From Phenylobacterium sp. (GTDB lineage: Bacteria > Pseudomonadota > Alphaproteobacteria > Caulobacterales > Caulobacteraceae), in assembly GCF_004299445.1 (NCBI RefSeq), contig NZ_SCTC01000043.1, positions 62,001-126,000 on the forward strand: a stretch of DNA of 64,000 nucleotides, given 5' to 3'. How positions within the stretch are numbered: position 1 is the first letter of the stretch; each line of letters opens with the position of its first letter. The translations under genes and the position numbers were made by a program. The notes under the pieces were generated by a model, which had not been told where the DNA came from, ran no database searches, and saw only the letters and a list, made by a program, of their open reading frames with translations. Shown in pieces: positions 52,999 through 62,030 of the stretch.

Positions 52999-53364
52999 CT
53001 AGTGAACGTCGGTCACCGTCGGCGTCCCCGCCGGACCAGCCTTACGGCTGCGGGTCTTGGCGACCACCGCCTCGGTGGTGGCCTTGGCCTGGTCGATCAG
53101 GTCCTCGCCCTTGGTGCGGGCCTCCTCGATCAGCGCATGCCCCCGGGCCTTGGCGTCATCGATCATCGGGCCGGTCGTGGCGGCGATCTTCTCGCGGTTG
53201 CGCCAGGCCAACACGCCGGCCACGCCGATCACGGCGGCGCCGATGAGAAACAGCGGGTTCTTCGGCACGGCGCGCAGCATTGGCGCCAGAGCGAGCGCCT
53301 GCTTCACGCGGTCGCGGCGCCACGGCATCTGGTAGGGCGCAAGGGTCTCGGGATGGTCGGTCAT
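52999..53364 (-). CDS. Small membrane-anchored hypothetical protein
   Basis: A 121-residue protein with a basic N-terminus, one transmembrane helix (NPLFLIGAAVIGVAGVLAW, about 36-54) and a long charged helix rich in Ala, Lys and Glu (about 56-105), ending in a basic tail. No family recognised. Its ATG lies 282 bp from the divergent ctrA, so the two share one control region. The frame is open further upstream, but the ATG at 53364 is preferred because the upstream part overlaps the GANTC-rich control region. Confidence 0.65.
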   Translation of the reverse strand: MTDHPETLAPYQMPWRRDRVKQALALAPMLRAVPKNPLFLIGAAVIGVAGVLAWRNREKIAATTGPMIDDAKARGHALIEEARTKGEDLIDQAKATTEAVVAKTRSRKAGPAGTPTVTDVH

Positions 53365-53455
53365 GGCGTTACTCCGGCCTCTGTTGGCCGGTGAAACCCC
53401 TGTGAGAGCAAGGCGTTCCCACCCTCTGCTTCGAAGGGAGTGTCCAATCACGAAA

Positions 53456-53582
53456 GATTCAACAGAGGTGCGACTCGACGGCCCGCCGGCTCCGCTTGAG
53501 TCCGATTCGGAAATCAGATTAACGATTCTCACTTGGGGACCAGCACCATTAACCGGTCTTAAAGGACGCTCGGGCAGGTTAA
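53456..53582 (+). promoter_or_regulatory. ctrA control region: five GANTC sites and four TTAA half-boxes
   Basis: GANTC (CcrM methylation) sites occur at 53456, 53472, 53498, 53504 and 53524, five within 73 bp. TTAA half-sites occur at 53519, 53549, 53559 and 53579; the pair 53549/53559 gives TTAA-N6-TTAA or TTAA-N7-TAAA. In Caulobacter, ctrA has a P1 promoter controlled by a hemimethylated GANTC and a P2 bound by CtrA itself. The density here exceeds that model and is reported as a finding. Confidence 0.65.
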
Positions 53583-53646
53583 CGGTGAGCCGAAGAGCGG
53601 AGGCATCCGTTCGCCGGGTATGCGGGGACGCGGGCAGGAGAGGCTA

Positions 53647-54348
53647 ATGCGCGTATTGTTGATCGAGGACGATAGCGCGACTGCGCAAAGCATCGAATTG
53701 ATGCTCAAGTCCGAAGGTTTCAACGTCTATACTACGGACCTGGGTGAAGAAGGCGTCGATCTGGGCAAGATCTACGACTACGATCTCATCCTTCTGGACC
53801 TGAACCTGCCCGACATGAGCGGCATGGACGTCCTGCGGACCCTTCGCGTCGGCAAGATCAACACCCCGATCATGATCCTGTCGGGGACGGCCGAGATCGA
53901 GACGAAGGTGAAGACCTTCTCGGGCGGCGCCGACGACTACATGACCAAGCCGTTCCACAAGGACGAACTAGTGGCCCGCATCCACGCGGTGGTCCGCCGC
54001 TCGAAGGGCCACGCCCAGTCGGTCATCAAGACCGGCGACATCGTGGTCAACCTCGACGCCAAGACCGTGGAAGTGAACGGCATCCGCGTGCATCTGACCG
54101 GCAAGGAATATCAGATGCTCGAGCTGCTCTCGCTCCGGAAGGGCACGACGCTCACCAAGGAAATGTTCCTGAACCACCTGTACGGCGGCATGGACGAACC
54201 CGAGCTGAAGATCATCGACGTCTTCATCTGCAAGCTCCGGAAGAAGCTCGCGGCGGCCGCCGACGGCAAGCACCACATCGAGACCGTTTGGGGCCGCGGC
54301 TACGTGCTGCGCGATCCCATGGAAGTCGGCGCGACGATCGCCGCCTAA
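53647..54348 (+). CDS. ctrA: Cell-cycle response regulator CtrA
   Basis: A 233-residue OmpR-family regulator, closely similar to C. crescentus Ctr[37 protein letters not shown], phosphoacceptor Asp51, receiver motif [31 protein letters not shown], and winged helix [32 protein letters not shown]. It ends in Ala-Ala, the ClpXP recognition signal in Caulobacter. It blocks replication initiation and controls flagellar, pilus and division genes. Start ATG has AGGAGAGG upstream. Terminator follows. Confidence 0.97.
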   Translation: MRVLLIEDDSATAQSIELMLKSEGFNVYTTDLGEEGVDLGKIYDYDLILLDLNLPDMSGMDVLRTLRVGKINTPIMILSGTAEIETKVKTFSGGADDYMTKPFHKDELVARIHAVVRRSKGHAQSVIKTGDIVVNLDAKTVEVNGIRVHLTGKEYQMLELLSLRKGTTLTKEMFLNHLYGGMDEPELKIIDVFICKLRKKLAAAADGKHHIETVWGRGYVLRDPMEVGATIAA

Positions 54349-54380
54349 GCCGCACCCCAGTAGCGTAGCGTCAGTAACGG

Positions 54381-54413
54381 AACGCCCGCCTCCACCGGCG
54401 GGCGTTTTCGTTT
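54381..54413 (+). terminator. Rho-independent terminator of ctrA
   Basis: A perfect ten-pair stem AACGCCCGCC (54381-54390) with GGCGGGCGTT (54397-54406) and a six-base loop TCCACC, followed by a T-rich tract (TTTTCGTTTT). Located 32 bp after the ctrA stop. Confidence 0.9.
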
Positions 54414-54460
54414 TCAGCGAGCCAGTCTAGCCTCCGCGCACAAACGGGAGGGACTGAGGC

Positions 54461-56845
54461 GTGCTTCGTTACCTTGCGCTCCTGGTGGCGCTGATGCTGG
54501 GGTCGTGGATCGCGTTCAACGATCAGCTGTTGCCCGAGTCCCAGCCGGCCAGCGCGCCGGCCAGCGTCTTCTCGGCCGACCGAGCCTTCGCCGACGTCAC
54601 GCTCCTCGCCTCAGAACCGCACCCGATCGGCTCGCCCGCCAACGTCCGCGTGCGCGACGCCCTGGTGGCCCGGATGACCGAGCTGGGACTCTCGCCTCAG
54701 ATCCGCCCCGGCGTAGGCGTACAGCAGCCGAAGTGGGCGCCGGGGATGGTTGTCGCCGGCCCGGTCGAGAACGTGATCGGGATCCTGCCCGGCCGCGATC
54801 GCACCAAACCGGCGCTGGCGATCATGTCGCACTACGACAGCGTGCCCGGCTCGCCTGGCGCCGCCGACGACATCATGGGCGTCGCCGCTTCGCTGGAAGC
54901 CATCCGCGCGATCAAGGCCCGCGGCGTGCCCGCCCGCGATGTCATGCTGGTCGTCACCGATGGCGAGGAAGCCGGCCTGCTGGGCGCCAACCACTTCTTC
55001 CGGCGTGATCCGCTCGCCAAGCGGATCGGGCTGGTCCTGAACCTGGAGGCCCGCGGCTCATCCGGCCGGGTCAACATGTTCCAGACCAGCAAGGAGAACG
55101 GCGAACTCATTCGCCTCTTCCAGCAGACCGCCCAGCGACCCGCCAGCTCGTCGCTAGCCGTGATGATCTACGAGAAGATGCCCAACGACACCGATATGAC
55201 CGAGAGCCTGGCCGCAGGCATCCCAGGCATGAACTACGCGATCATCGGCCGCCAGTTCGACTACCACAGCGCCACCTCGACGCCGGCCAATCTCGAGCGC
55301 GGCTCGTTGCAGGACATGGGAACCCAGCTCCTGGCTGTCGCCAGCGAGGCGGCGTTCTCGAGGGACCTTCCCGGAAAGTCGGCCTCGCCGATCTACTCGA
55401 ACCTCTTCGGCGACATTGTGGTGGCCTATCCCGTCTGGTTCGGCTGGGTGCTGCTGCTGGTGGTCGCCGTGCTGCTGGCCTTCTCGGTGCGCTGGGCCCG
55501 CCATTCCGGCGAGTTCGAGGCCATGGACATCCCGCGCGGCATGGGCGCGCTGGCGTTCGGGGCGCTGGGCTCGGTCGCCGCGCTGCAGTTCGCCCGCCAC
55601 CTGACCGGCTCCGGGTTCGGCTTCATCGAGCAACGGTTCCTGATGGCGCATGCCGCGCCCTGGGAATGGGCGATCATGCTGCTGTCGCTGGGCTTCCTGA
55701 TGCTGTCGGCGGGCGACCTGGCCCGGGGACGGCGCTGGATGGCCGCGGTGCCGGTACTGTTGGGGCTGGGCTGCTCGGCCTTCGGCGAATTCGACATGAT
55801 CGGAGCCGTGACCGGCGTTCTGGCCGGCGTCCTGGGGCTTTTCGTCTACAAGACCCGCACCACCCGCAAGGGCGCATGGGCCGGCGTGCTGGTGCTGGGC
55901 TTCGTCCTGGCGATCATCGTCCAGGCGGCGTTCCCGGCGGCCTCGTATGTACTGGTCTGGCCGCTGCTGGCGGGCGCCATCGGAGCCGCGGCCACGGCGC
56001 TCAGCGCCCGGCGCGGCGTACTGCCCACCGTGCTCCTGGTCGTTCTGGCCGCCGCGGCTCTGGGCTGGCAGGGCGGCATCTCGCATTTCGCCTTCGAGGC
56101 CATGGATCTGATGCCGCTGTTCGGCATCCAGATGGTCACGGCGGGCCTCGTGCTGTGGCCGCTGGCCCAGCCGGACAACGGTGCGCAGAAAGGGCTCGTC
56201 GTCGGCATGATTCTGCTGGCCGGCGGGCTGACGCTGACGCTGTTCATCCGCTCGGACGAACCCTGGTCGCCGCGGTTCCCGCAGGTGAGCTACGTGGGCT
56301 ATCTGGTCGATCAGGACACCGGTAAGGCTTGGCGCTACGCCCCTAAGGTCGACAAGACGTCCTGGACCCGCAGCGTTCTGGGCGCCGAAGGCGGCTCACC
56401 CACGCTGATGAAACACTGGGCCTGGCGCAATCCGCAGCTGGCTGTGGCCGCGCCGCCGGTCGCCGAGACCGCGCCCCAGGTGACGCTGGTGAAACAGGCC
56501 GACGGATCGGTGCGCCTGAACGCCTTGCCTCCGGCCGGCGCGCGCACGTTGGCGCTACAGATCCGCGCCAGCACCGCGGCCCAGGCCAACAGCCTGTCGG
56601 GCGTGCCGATCACGCTGGCGCTGCCGGCGGGCGAATGGGTCAAGGTGAACTGGCAGGCGCCCGGCAATGGCGTGGAGCTGATCATACGCCCCAGCGGCCC
56701 CGGCCGCCTGGACGTGCGATATGTGGCCGGGCTGGAGCGTTGGCCGTCCGGCGTCGCGCCCCTGCCCGCCCGCCCGGCCGACGTCATGGCCTGGGACACC
56801 TCGGACTCGACCTGGGTGGCCGGCACTCGCGCGTTCAGCTGGTGA
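54461..56845 (+). CDS. M28-family membrane metallopeptidase (ERMP1-like)
   Basis: A 794-residue protein with a signal-anchor helix (about 1-18), an M28 aminopeptidase domain (about 40-300) with zinc-site segments MSHYDSVPGSPGAADD and TDGEEAGLLG plus HSATSTP, then about nine hydrophobic segments (about 325-600) and a periplasmic C-terminal domain (about 610-794). The layout resembles eukaryotic ERMP1 (Felix-ina), unusual for a bacterial peptidase. GTG start. Substrate unknown. Confidence 0.82.
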   Translation: MLRYLALLVALMLGSWIAFNDQLLPESQPASAPASVFSADRAFADVTLLASEPHPIGSPANVRVRDALVARMTELGLSPQIRPGVGVQQPKWAPGMVVAGPVENVIGILPGRDRTKPALAIMSHYDSVPGSPGAADDIMGVAASLEAIRAIKARGVPARDVMLVVTDGEEAGLLGANHFFRRDPLAKRIGLVLNLEARGSSGRVNMFQTSKENGELIRLFQQTAQRPASSSLAVMIYEKMPNDTDMTESLAAGIPGMNYAIIGRQFDYHSATSTPANLERGSLQDMGTQLLAVASEAAFSRDLPGKSASPIYSNLFGDIVVAYPVWFGWVLLLVVAVLLAFSVRWARHSGEFEAMDIPRGMGALAFGALGSVAALQFARHLTGSGFGFIEQRFLMAHAAPWEWAIMLLSLGFLMLSAGDLARGRRWMAAVPVLLGLGCSAFGEFDMIGAVTGVLAGVLGLFVYKTRTTRKGAWAGVLVLGFVLAIIVQAAFPAASYVLVWPLLAGAIGAAATALSARRGVLPTVLLVVLAAAALGWQGGISHFAFEAMDLMPLFGIQMVTAGLVLWPLAQPDNGAQKGLVVGMILLAGGLTLTLFIRSDEPWSPRFPQVSYVGYLVDQDTGKAWRYAPKVDKTSWTRSVLGAEGGSPTLMKHWAWRNPQLAVAAPPVAETAPQVTLVKQADGSVRLNALPPAGARTLALQIRASTAAQANSLSGVPITLALPAGEWVKVNWQAPGNGVELIIRPSGPGRLDVRYVAGLERWPSGVAPLPARPADVMAWDTSDSTWVAGTRAFSW

Positions 56846-56881
56846 TGGCGTTGGGGGCAAGGCTGGCGCTATAGGCTCGTC

Positions 56882-57331
56882 ATGACCGCCAACAACCGTA
56901 TCGTCCTCTCCAGCGACCACAGCGCCATCGCCCTGCGACAGGTCATCGCCGCGCACGTCGAAGCGCTAGGCTGGGTGGCCGTCGACATCGGGCCCATGAC
57001 CCCCGAAAGCACGCCCTATCCCCAGCATGGCGAGGCCGCGGCGCGGCGGGTCGCCTCGGGCGATTGCCGCTTTGGGATCATCCTCTGCGGCACCGGCCAG
57101 GGCATCATGATGGCCGCGAACAAGGTCAGGGGCATCCGTTGCGGCGTGTGCGGCGACACCTTCTCCGCCCGCATGATCCGCCAGCACAACGATGCCAACA
57201 TGATCGCGCTGGGCGCGCGGGTGATCGGCGAAGGGCTGGCGCTCGACATCGTCGATGCGTTTCTCACCGCTCCGTTCGACGGCGGCCGGCATGCGCCGCG
57301 AGTGGCGATGATCGACGCGCTGGAGGGGTAG
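56882..57331 (+). CDS. rpiB: Ribose-5-phosphate isomerase B-type protein
   Basis: A 149-residue RpiB/LacAB protein interconverting ribose-5-phosphate and ribulose-5-phosphate or a related sugar phosphate. SSDHSAIALRQ at the start, and LCGTGQGIMMAANKVRGIRCGVC with the catalytic Cys are visible; TFSARMIRQHNDANMIALGARVIG follows. Usual length. Single gene ahead of the ArsC-like gene, same strand, 32 bp apart. Confidence 0.92.
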   Translation: MTANNRIVLSSDHSAIALRQVIAAHVEALGWVAVDIGPMTPESTPYPQHGEAAARRVASGDCRFGIILCGTGQGIMMAANKVRGIRCGVCGDTFSARMIRQHNDANMIALGARVIGEGLALDIVDAFLTAPFDGGRHAPRVAMIDALEG

Positions 57332-57363
57332 CCCGCCGGCGCGCGAAGGGTTATCCCGCCGCC

Positions 57364-57714
57364 ATGAGCGACGTCACGATCTACCACAACCCCAGCTGCG
57401 GGACCTCGCGGAACACCCTGCAGCTGCTGCGCGACAAGGGCGTCGAGCCCAAGGTCGTCGAGTATCTGAAGGTCGGCTGGACGCGCGAACAGCTCGAGGA
57501 TCTGCTGAAGCGGATGGAGCTGGGCGCGCACGACATCCTGCGGGTGCGCGGCACCAACGCCGAAGCGCTGGGCCTGACCGATCCCAACGTGTCGGACGAG
57601 GCGATCATCGCCGCGATGATCATCGAGCCTGTCCTGGTGAACCGTCCGATCGTGGTGACGCCCAAGGGCGCGGCGCTCTGCCGGCCGGCGGACCTGGCCC
57701 TGTCCCTGCTCTAG
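57364..57714 (+). CDS. arsC: Glutaredoxin-dependent arsenate reductase family (ArsC)
   Basis: A 116-residue ArsC/Spx-like protein, with catalytic Cys12 in YHNPSCGTSRNTL and the anion-binding arginines in GTNAEALG-preceding LRVRG, and IEPVLVNRPIVVTPKGAALCRP. It reduces arsenate using glutathione and glutaredoxin in characterised members. No arsenite exporter or ArsR gene is adjacent, so a housekeeping or different role is possible. Confidence 0.88.
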   Translation: MSDVTIYHNPSCGTSRNTLQLLRDKGVEPKVVEYLKVGWTREQLEDLLKRMELGAHDILRVRGTNAEALGLTDPNVSDEAIIAAMIIEPVLVNRPIVVTPKGAALCRPADLALSLL

Positions 57715-57750
57715 CTTGCGCGGCGGACCGCTTCGCGCCTAGGTCCCGGT

Positions 57751-58557
57751 ATGACAGTCACCACGGACACGGTCGGGTTCGTTCGCCGGATCGTCGCCGG
57801 CTGGACAGAGCAGACCGACCAGCACCCTGTTTACGACCTCCTCCGCCTTCTGGGCCGGTGGCGCTCGCACATGCTGGCCAACACCTTCATCTCGCTGCAG
57901 GGCGGCGCGGTCATCTGGGGCGGTCCCTTCGCGGGCATGAACTACGTACGGCGAGCGACCGAAGGGGCGCTGATCCCCCGGCTGTTGGGGACCTACGAGT
58001 CCGAGCTCCATCCCCACCTCGCCGCCTTTGCGGCTGAGGGGCCCGACTGCGTGATCGATGTGGGGTGCGCGGAGGGCTACTACGCCGTCGGCCTGGCCCG
58101 GATGATGCCGGGCGTCGTCATCCATGCGCACGACATCGACGAGAAGGCGCGGATCGCGTGCGCCGACCTCGCCGCGCGCAACGATGTGGCCGACCGCGTG
58201 ATCGTGGGCGGCGAGTTCAGACCGCAGGACTTCGAGGCCTTCGCCGGCCGTCGCGTCCTGGTGATGGTCGACGCCGAGGGCGCCGAGCTGGATGTGCTGC
58301 GCCCCGACCTGGCGCCGGCCCTGGCGCAGATGAGCCTCATCGTCGAGACCCACGATGGCTACCGGCGGGACGCCCTGGCGACGATCCGCGCGCGGTTTGA
58401 GCCGACCCACGACATCGTCCAGGTGGACACCGGGCCCAAGGTCCTGGACGGGCCGCCGTGGATCCGGAACCTGCCCCACCTGGACCAGCTGCTGGCGGTG
58501 TGGGAGTGGCGGGCGTTCCCGACCCCCTGGCTGGTGATGCGGCCCAAGGCCGGCTGA
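57751..58557 (+). CDS. SAM-dependent methyltransferase-like protein
   Basis: A 268-residue protein with the SAM-binding loop VIDVGCAEGYYAVGLARMM (about 90-108), acidic strand 2 end in HAHDIDE, and RVLVMVDAEGAELDVL (motif like FkbM-type methyltransferases). The first 80 residues are a separate helical part (WTEQTDQHPVYDLLRLLGRW). Substrate unknown. It ends 62 bp from the convergent alcohol dehydrogenase gene, with a bidirectional terminator between. Confidence 0.8.
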   Translation: MTVTTDTVGFVRRIVAGWTEQTDQHPVYDLLRLLGRWRSHMLANTFISLQGGAVIWGGPFAGMNYVRRATEGALIPRLLGTYESELHPHLAAFAAEGPDCVIDVGCAEGYYAVGLARMMPGVVIHAHDIDEKARIACADLAARNDVADRVIVGGEFRPQDFEAFAGRRVLVMVDAEGAELDVLRPDLAPALAQMSLIVETHDGYRRDALATIRARFEPTHDIVQVDTGPKVLDGPPWIRNLPHLDQLLAVWEWRAFPTPWLVMRPKAG

Positions 58558-58574
58558 GTTCGGCCCCAAACGAA

Positions 58575-58602
58575 AAACGCCCGGCGCGAGGCCGGGCGTT
58601 TC
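58575..58602. terminator. Bidirectional rho-independent terminator
   Basis: An eleven-pair stem AAACGCCCGGC (58575-58585) with GCCGGGCGTTT (58591-58601), loop GCGAG. Left of it is a run of A (TTTTT on the minus strand), right of it only TTTCC, so it fits the minus-strand gene better but can serve both convergent genes. Confidence 0.85.
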
Positions 58603-58619
58603 CGTGGCCATCGCCGGCG

Positions 58620-59702
58620 TCAGGCGTCGAAGGTGATGACCGATCGGGCGACGGCGCCCGTCTTCATTTCCTCGAAGGCCTCGTTGACCTGGTCCAGCCG
58701 GATGCGGCGGCTGATCATGTCGTCGAGGTGCAGCTTGCCGGCCATGTAGGCGTCGACCAGTCGGGGCATGTCGACCGGGAAGCGGTTCGAGCCCATCAGC
58801 GAGCCCTGGATGCGCTTCTCGCCCAGGAAGGCGGCGCCCATCAGGCTGATGGTCTGGCCGACCGGGATCATGCCGATGACGTTAGCGGTGCCGCCGCGGC
58901 ACAGCATGTTGAAGGCCTGCTCGGCCGTCGCGGCGAGCCCGATGGCCTCGAAGCTGTGCTGCACGCCGCCGCGGGTCATCTCCAGCACGGTCTTCACCGC
59001 GTCAGGGCCGCCCAGGACGAAGTCGGTGGCGCCCATGGACTTGGCCAGGTTTTCCTTACCCGGCGCCATGTCGATGGCGATGATCCGGCCGGCGCCGGCC
59101 AGGGCCGCGCCGTTGACCGCCGCCAGGCCCACGCCGCCGCAGCCGATGACGGCCACGGTGTCGCCGGGACGGACGTTGGAGGTGTGGATCACGGCGCCGA
59201 CGCCGGTCATCACGCCGCAGCCGATCAGGGCGGCGCGGTCCAGCGGCATGTCCTTGCGGATCGCGACGCAGGCGTTCTCGTGGATCAGCATCTGCTCGGC
59301 GAACGACGAGAGGTTCAGGTACTGCAGCATCGGGCCGTTGGCCGAGGAGAGGCGCGGCTCTTCCTCTTCGCGACGCTTGGTCTCGGGCGAGACGCAGCGG
59401 GCCATGTGGCCGGTGACGCAGTGGTCGCAGTGGCCGCAGAAGGCCGAGAGGCAGGTGATGACGTGGTCACCCGGCTTCACGTTGCGGACTTCCGAGCCCA
59501 CGGCCTCGACGACGCCGGCGCTCTCGTGGCCCAGCACGGCCGGCATCGGGTGCGGATACTTGCCCTCGATGAAGTGCAGGTCCGAGTGGCAGACGCCGGC
59601 CGCGGCGGTGCGGATCAGCACCTCGCGCGGGCCCGGCTTCCCGATCTTCACGTCCTCGATCTGAAGCGGCTTACCCACTTCACGCAGCACGGCGGCCTTC
59701 AT
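58620..59702 (-). CDS. Zinc-dependent alcohol dehydrogenase (MDR family)
   Basis: A 360-residue medium-chain dehydrogenase. Catalytic-zinc residues Cys38 (GVCHSDLH), His and Glu in LGHESAGVVE; structural-zinc cysteines in CGHCDHCVTGHMARC; Rossmann motif GCGGVG (about 187-192). A C-terminal region around NEAFEEMKTGAVARSVI is family-typical. Substrates could be alcohols, formaldehyde adducts or acyl-alcohols. An operator-like inverted repeat AAACA-AG-TGTTT (59722-59733) precedes it. Confidence 0.9.
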   Translation of the reverse strand: MKAAVLREVGKPLQIEDVKIGKPGPREVLIRTAAAGVCHSDLHFIEGKYPHPMPAVLGHESAGVVEAVGSEVRNVKPGDHVITCLSAFCGHCDHCVTGHMARCVSPETKRREEEEPRLSSANGPMLQYLNLSSFAEQMLIHENACVAIRKDMPLDRAALIGCGVMTGVGAVIHTSNVRPGDTVAVIGCGGVGLAAVNGAALAGAGRIIAIDMAPGKENLAKSMGATDFVLGGPDAVKTVLEMTRGGVQHSFEAIGLAATAEQAFNMLCRGGTANVIGMIPVGQTISLMGAAFLGEKRIQGSLMGSNRFPVDMPRLVDAYMAGKLHLDDMISRRIRLDQVNEAFEEMKTGAVARSVITFDA

Positions 59703-59721
59703 GGCGTTTTCCTCTTCTTCG

Positions 59722-59733
59722 AAACAAGTGTTT
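59722..59733. promoter_or_regulatory. Candidate operator AAACAAGTGTTT
   Basis: An inverted repeat AAACA/TGTTT with a two-base centre, 20 bases before the alcohol dehydrogenase start. Shares AACA-N-GTGTT with the palindrome before the SDR gene (17004-17015), so one regulator may bind both. Confidence 0.4.
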
Positions 59734-59824
59734 GGAGAAGCCTTATCGTCGTTCAGATGGGGCTGGGAAGGCCCTATCTGCGGATCGGCTCGACAACGCC
59801 ACAGTTGGATTTCATCTAAGCGCC

Positions 59825-61030
59825 ATGGACGACGCCCAGCCGGTCCGCACTGTCACCGCCTTCGACGTCTTCGTGGCGTTCCTTCGGCAGGGCCTGACCG
59901 CGTTCGGCGGGCCGGTGGCGCACATCGGCTATTTCCGGCGCGAGTTCGTCGAGCGGCGCGGCTGGATCAGCGAGAGCGCGTTCGCCGACCTGCTGGCGCT
60001 CTGCCACTTCCTGCCAGGACCGGCGTCCAGCCAGATGGGCATGGCCATCGGGTTGCGGCAGGCCGGCCTCGCCGGCGCGATGGCCGCGTTCGCCGGCTTC
60101 ACCCTGCCCGCGGCCGTGGCGATGCTGGCCTTCGCCGAGTTCGCGCCTGAGCTGATGTTCCGCTTCGGCGACGGCTGGATCCACGGCCTGAAGATCGCCG
60201 CCGCGGCCGTCGTGCTGCAGGCGGTGGTGCAGATGGCCCGCACGCTGGCCGTGGGTCCGATCCGTGCCGGCATGGCGATCGGCGCGGCGCTGGGCCTGGT
60301 GGTGGCGCAGAGCCCGGTGGCCCAGATCATGGCGATCGTCGCGGGCGGCCTGTTCGGGTTCGCGATGCTGCGCGGCGAGACGGCCGACGCCCAGCCCGAC
60401 GACGCGGTCGAGATGGTCGACACCAAGAGCGCCCTGGTTGCTCTGGCGATCTTCGCGGGGCTGCTGGTGGGTCTGCCGGTGCTGGCGGCCGTCCTGCAGA
60501 ACCCCGGGCTGGGGCTGGCCAGCGTGTTCTACCGCACCGGCTCGCTGGTGTTCGGCGGCGGCCACGTGGTGCTGCCGCTGCTGGAGCGCGAGGTGGTGGA
60601 TCGCGGCTGGATGAACCAGGAGGCGTTCCTGATGGGCTACGGCGCCGTCCAGGCGCTGCCCGGGCCGCTGTTCAGCTTCGCGGGCTACGTCGGCGCCGCC
60701 CAGACTTACGGGCCGCGCGGCGTCGTGGGCGGGCTCATCGCGCTGTTCGCCATCTTCCTGCCCAGCCTGCTTCTCATCACCGGCGTTCTGCCCTTCTGGG
60801 ATCGGCTGAAGCGCGAGGGTTGGGCGCGTGGCGTGCTGGCCGGGGTCGGCGCGACCGTCGTGGGCGTCCTGGCGGCGTCGCTCTGGGACCCGGTGCTGCT
60901 GACCACGATCAAGCGGCCCGCCGACTGGGCCCTGCTGGCCGCGGCCTTCGTGTTCCTGCATGTGGCGAAGCTGCCGCCCTGGCTGGTGGTCATCGGCTTC
61001 GCCGTCGCGACGGGAGTGTTCCTGCGCTAG
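59825..61030 (+). CDS. chrA: Chromate transporter ChrA
   Basis: A 401-residue CHR-family protein of the long (two-domain) form. Both repeats show the family motif: FRQGLTAFGGPVAHIGYFRREFVERRGW with FLPGPASSQMG in the first half, and SLVFGGGHVVLPLLEREVVDRGWM with ALPGPLFSFAGYVG in the second. It exports chromate in characterised members. Start at MDDAQPV; the frame continues upstream without similarity. No chromate regulator adjoins it. Confidence 0.92.
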   Translation: MDDAQPVRTVTAFDVFVAFLRQGLTAFGGPVAHIGYFRREFVERRGWISESAFADLLALCHFLPGPASSQMGMAIGLRQAGLAGAMAAFAGFTLPAAVAMLAFAEFAPELMFRFGDGWIHGLKIAAAAVVLQAVVQMARTLAVGPIRAGMAIGAALGLVVAQSPVAQIMAIVAGGLFGFAMLRGETADAQPDDAVEMVDTKSALVALAIFAGLLVGLPVLAAVLQNPGLGLASVFYRTGSLVFGGGHVVLPLLEREVVDRGWMNQEAFLMGYGAVQALPGPLFSFAGYVGAAQTYGPRGVVGGLIALFAIFLPSLLLITGVLPFWDRLKREGWARGVLAGVGATVVGVLAASLWDPVLLTTIKRPADWALLAAAFVFLHVAKLPPWLVVIGFAVATGVFLR

Positions 61031-61068
61031 CGCCGAAAGCTAACCCACGCCCGGCCAGTCAAGAACAA

Positions 61069-61992
61069 TCAGGTTGCCTGGGCGTGCTTCGCACCCACCT
61101 TCACCGGCCAGAAGCCAGACAGCTTGGGCCAGCGGAAGGTCCAGGCGGTGGTCTTCTGCGGGATGCAGGCTTCCAGGGCCGAGAGCAGGATCTCGGCCGG
61201 GCCGTCGTTCAGGAAGTGGTTGGCGCCTTCGGTGCGGACCACGCGGATCGGGCGGCGGGTGATCGTCTCCTCGGCCAGCCTTTCGGCGGTCTCCAGCGGG
61301 GCGAAGTCGTCCATGTCGCCGTGGATCATGTGGATCGGCACGTTCACGCGGCTGAGCGCGCGCCTGGCGTGACGCAGCTGGGGCTTCTGGCCGGTGACCT
61401 CGATGACCGCGTGGCGCAGGTCCTTCGGGATCATCTTCAGCGCCTTGCCGCCCAGGTCGAGCAGCCAACGGGCGGTGGGGCCTGCCTCGCCGAAGAAGCC
61501 GGACAGCAGGACCAGGCCTGCGACCTTGCCGGGGTTCTGGTCAGCCATGATCGAGGCGATGGCGGCCCCGTAGCTCTGGCCCACCAGCAGCACCTTCTGG
61601 CCGGGCGCCGCCTTCAGAACGGGCGCCAGCGCCTCGGCCTGGACGCGGATGTCGGTGACGGGATGTCGCGGCTCGGAGCCGGCATAGCCCGGCCGGTCGA
61701 CCACGATCATCTCGCGGTCCTGCGGCAGCTCGGCCAGGGTCTCGGCCCAGTACTCGGCCCACGACGGCGCGCCGGTGATGACGACGATCTTCCAGGGCGC
61801 CGGCCTGGCGCGGGGCGTCTCGAGCGCCGAGATGCGCCAGCCGTGGCCGCCGCCGGCGATGAAGCTGGTGCGGCGGACCACGTGGTCGGGATAGTCGGCG
61901 GACGTGGGGGCGTGCTCAGTGCGGCCCTTGGCGGCGGCCTCGATGGCCGCCCACCCCATCTGGATCACACCCTTCGGCCGTTTGCGAGCCAA
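61069..61992 (-). CDS. Alpha/beta hydrolase
   Basis: A 307-residue serine hydrolase with nucleophile elbow VGQSYGAAIAS (Ser in GQSYG), strand motif VVDRPGYAGSEP, acid in HGDMDDFAPLE and histidine in EGANHFLND. The substrate is not evident. An operator-like inverted repeat (62031-62045) lies 39 bases before its start. It is followed upstream by the CoA ligase gene in the same direction. Confidence 0.86.
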   Translation of the reverse strand: MARKRPKGVIQMGWAAIEAAAKGRTEHAPTSADYPDHVVRRTSFIAGGGHGWRISALETPRARPAPWKIVVITGAPSWAEYWAETLAELPQDREMIVVDRPGYAGSEPRHPVTDIRVQAEALAPVLKAAPGQKVLLVGQSYGAAIASIMADQNPGKVAGLVLLSGFFGEAGPTARWLLDLGGKALKMIPKDLRHAVIEVTGQKPQLRHARRALSRVNVPIHMIHGDMDDFAPLETAERLAEETITRRPIRVVRTEGANHFLNDGPAEILLSALEACIPQKTTAWTFRWPKLSGFWPVKVGAKHAQAT

Positions 61993-62030
61993 GCCCGACC
62001 TCCATCACGTCCACCATCACCTGAGAGGGG

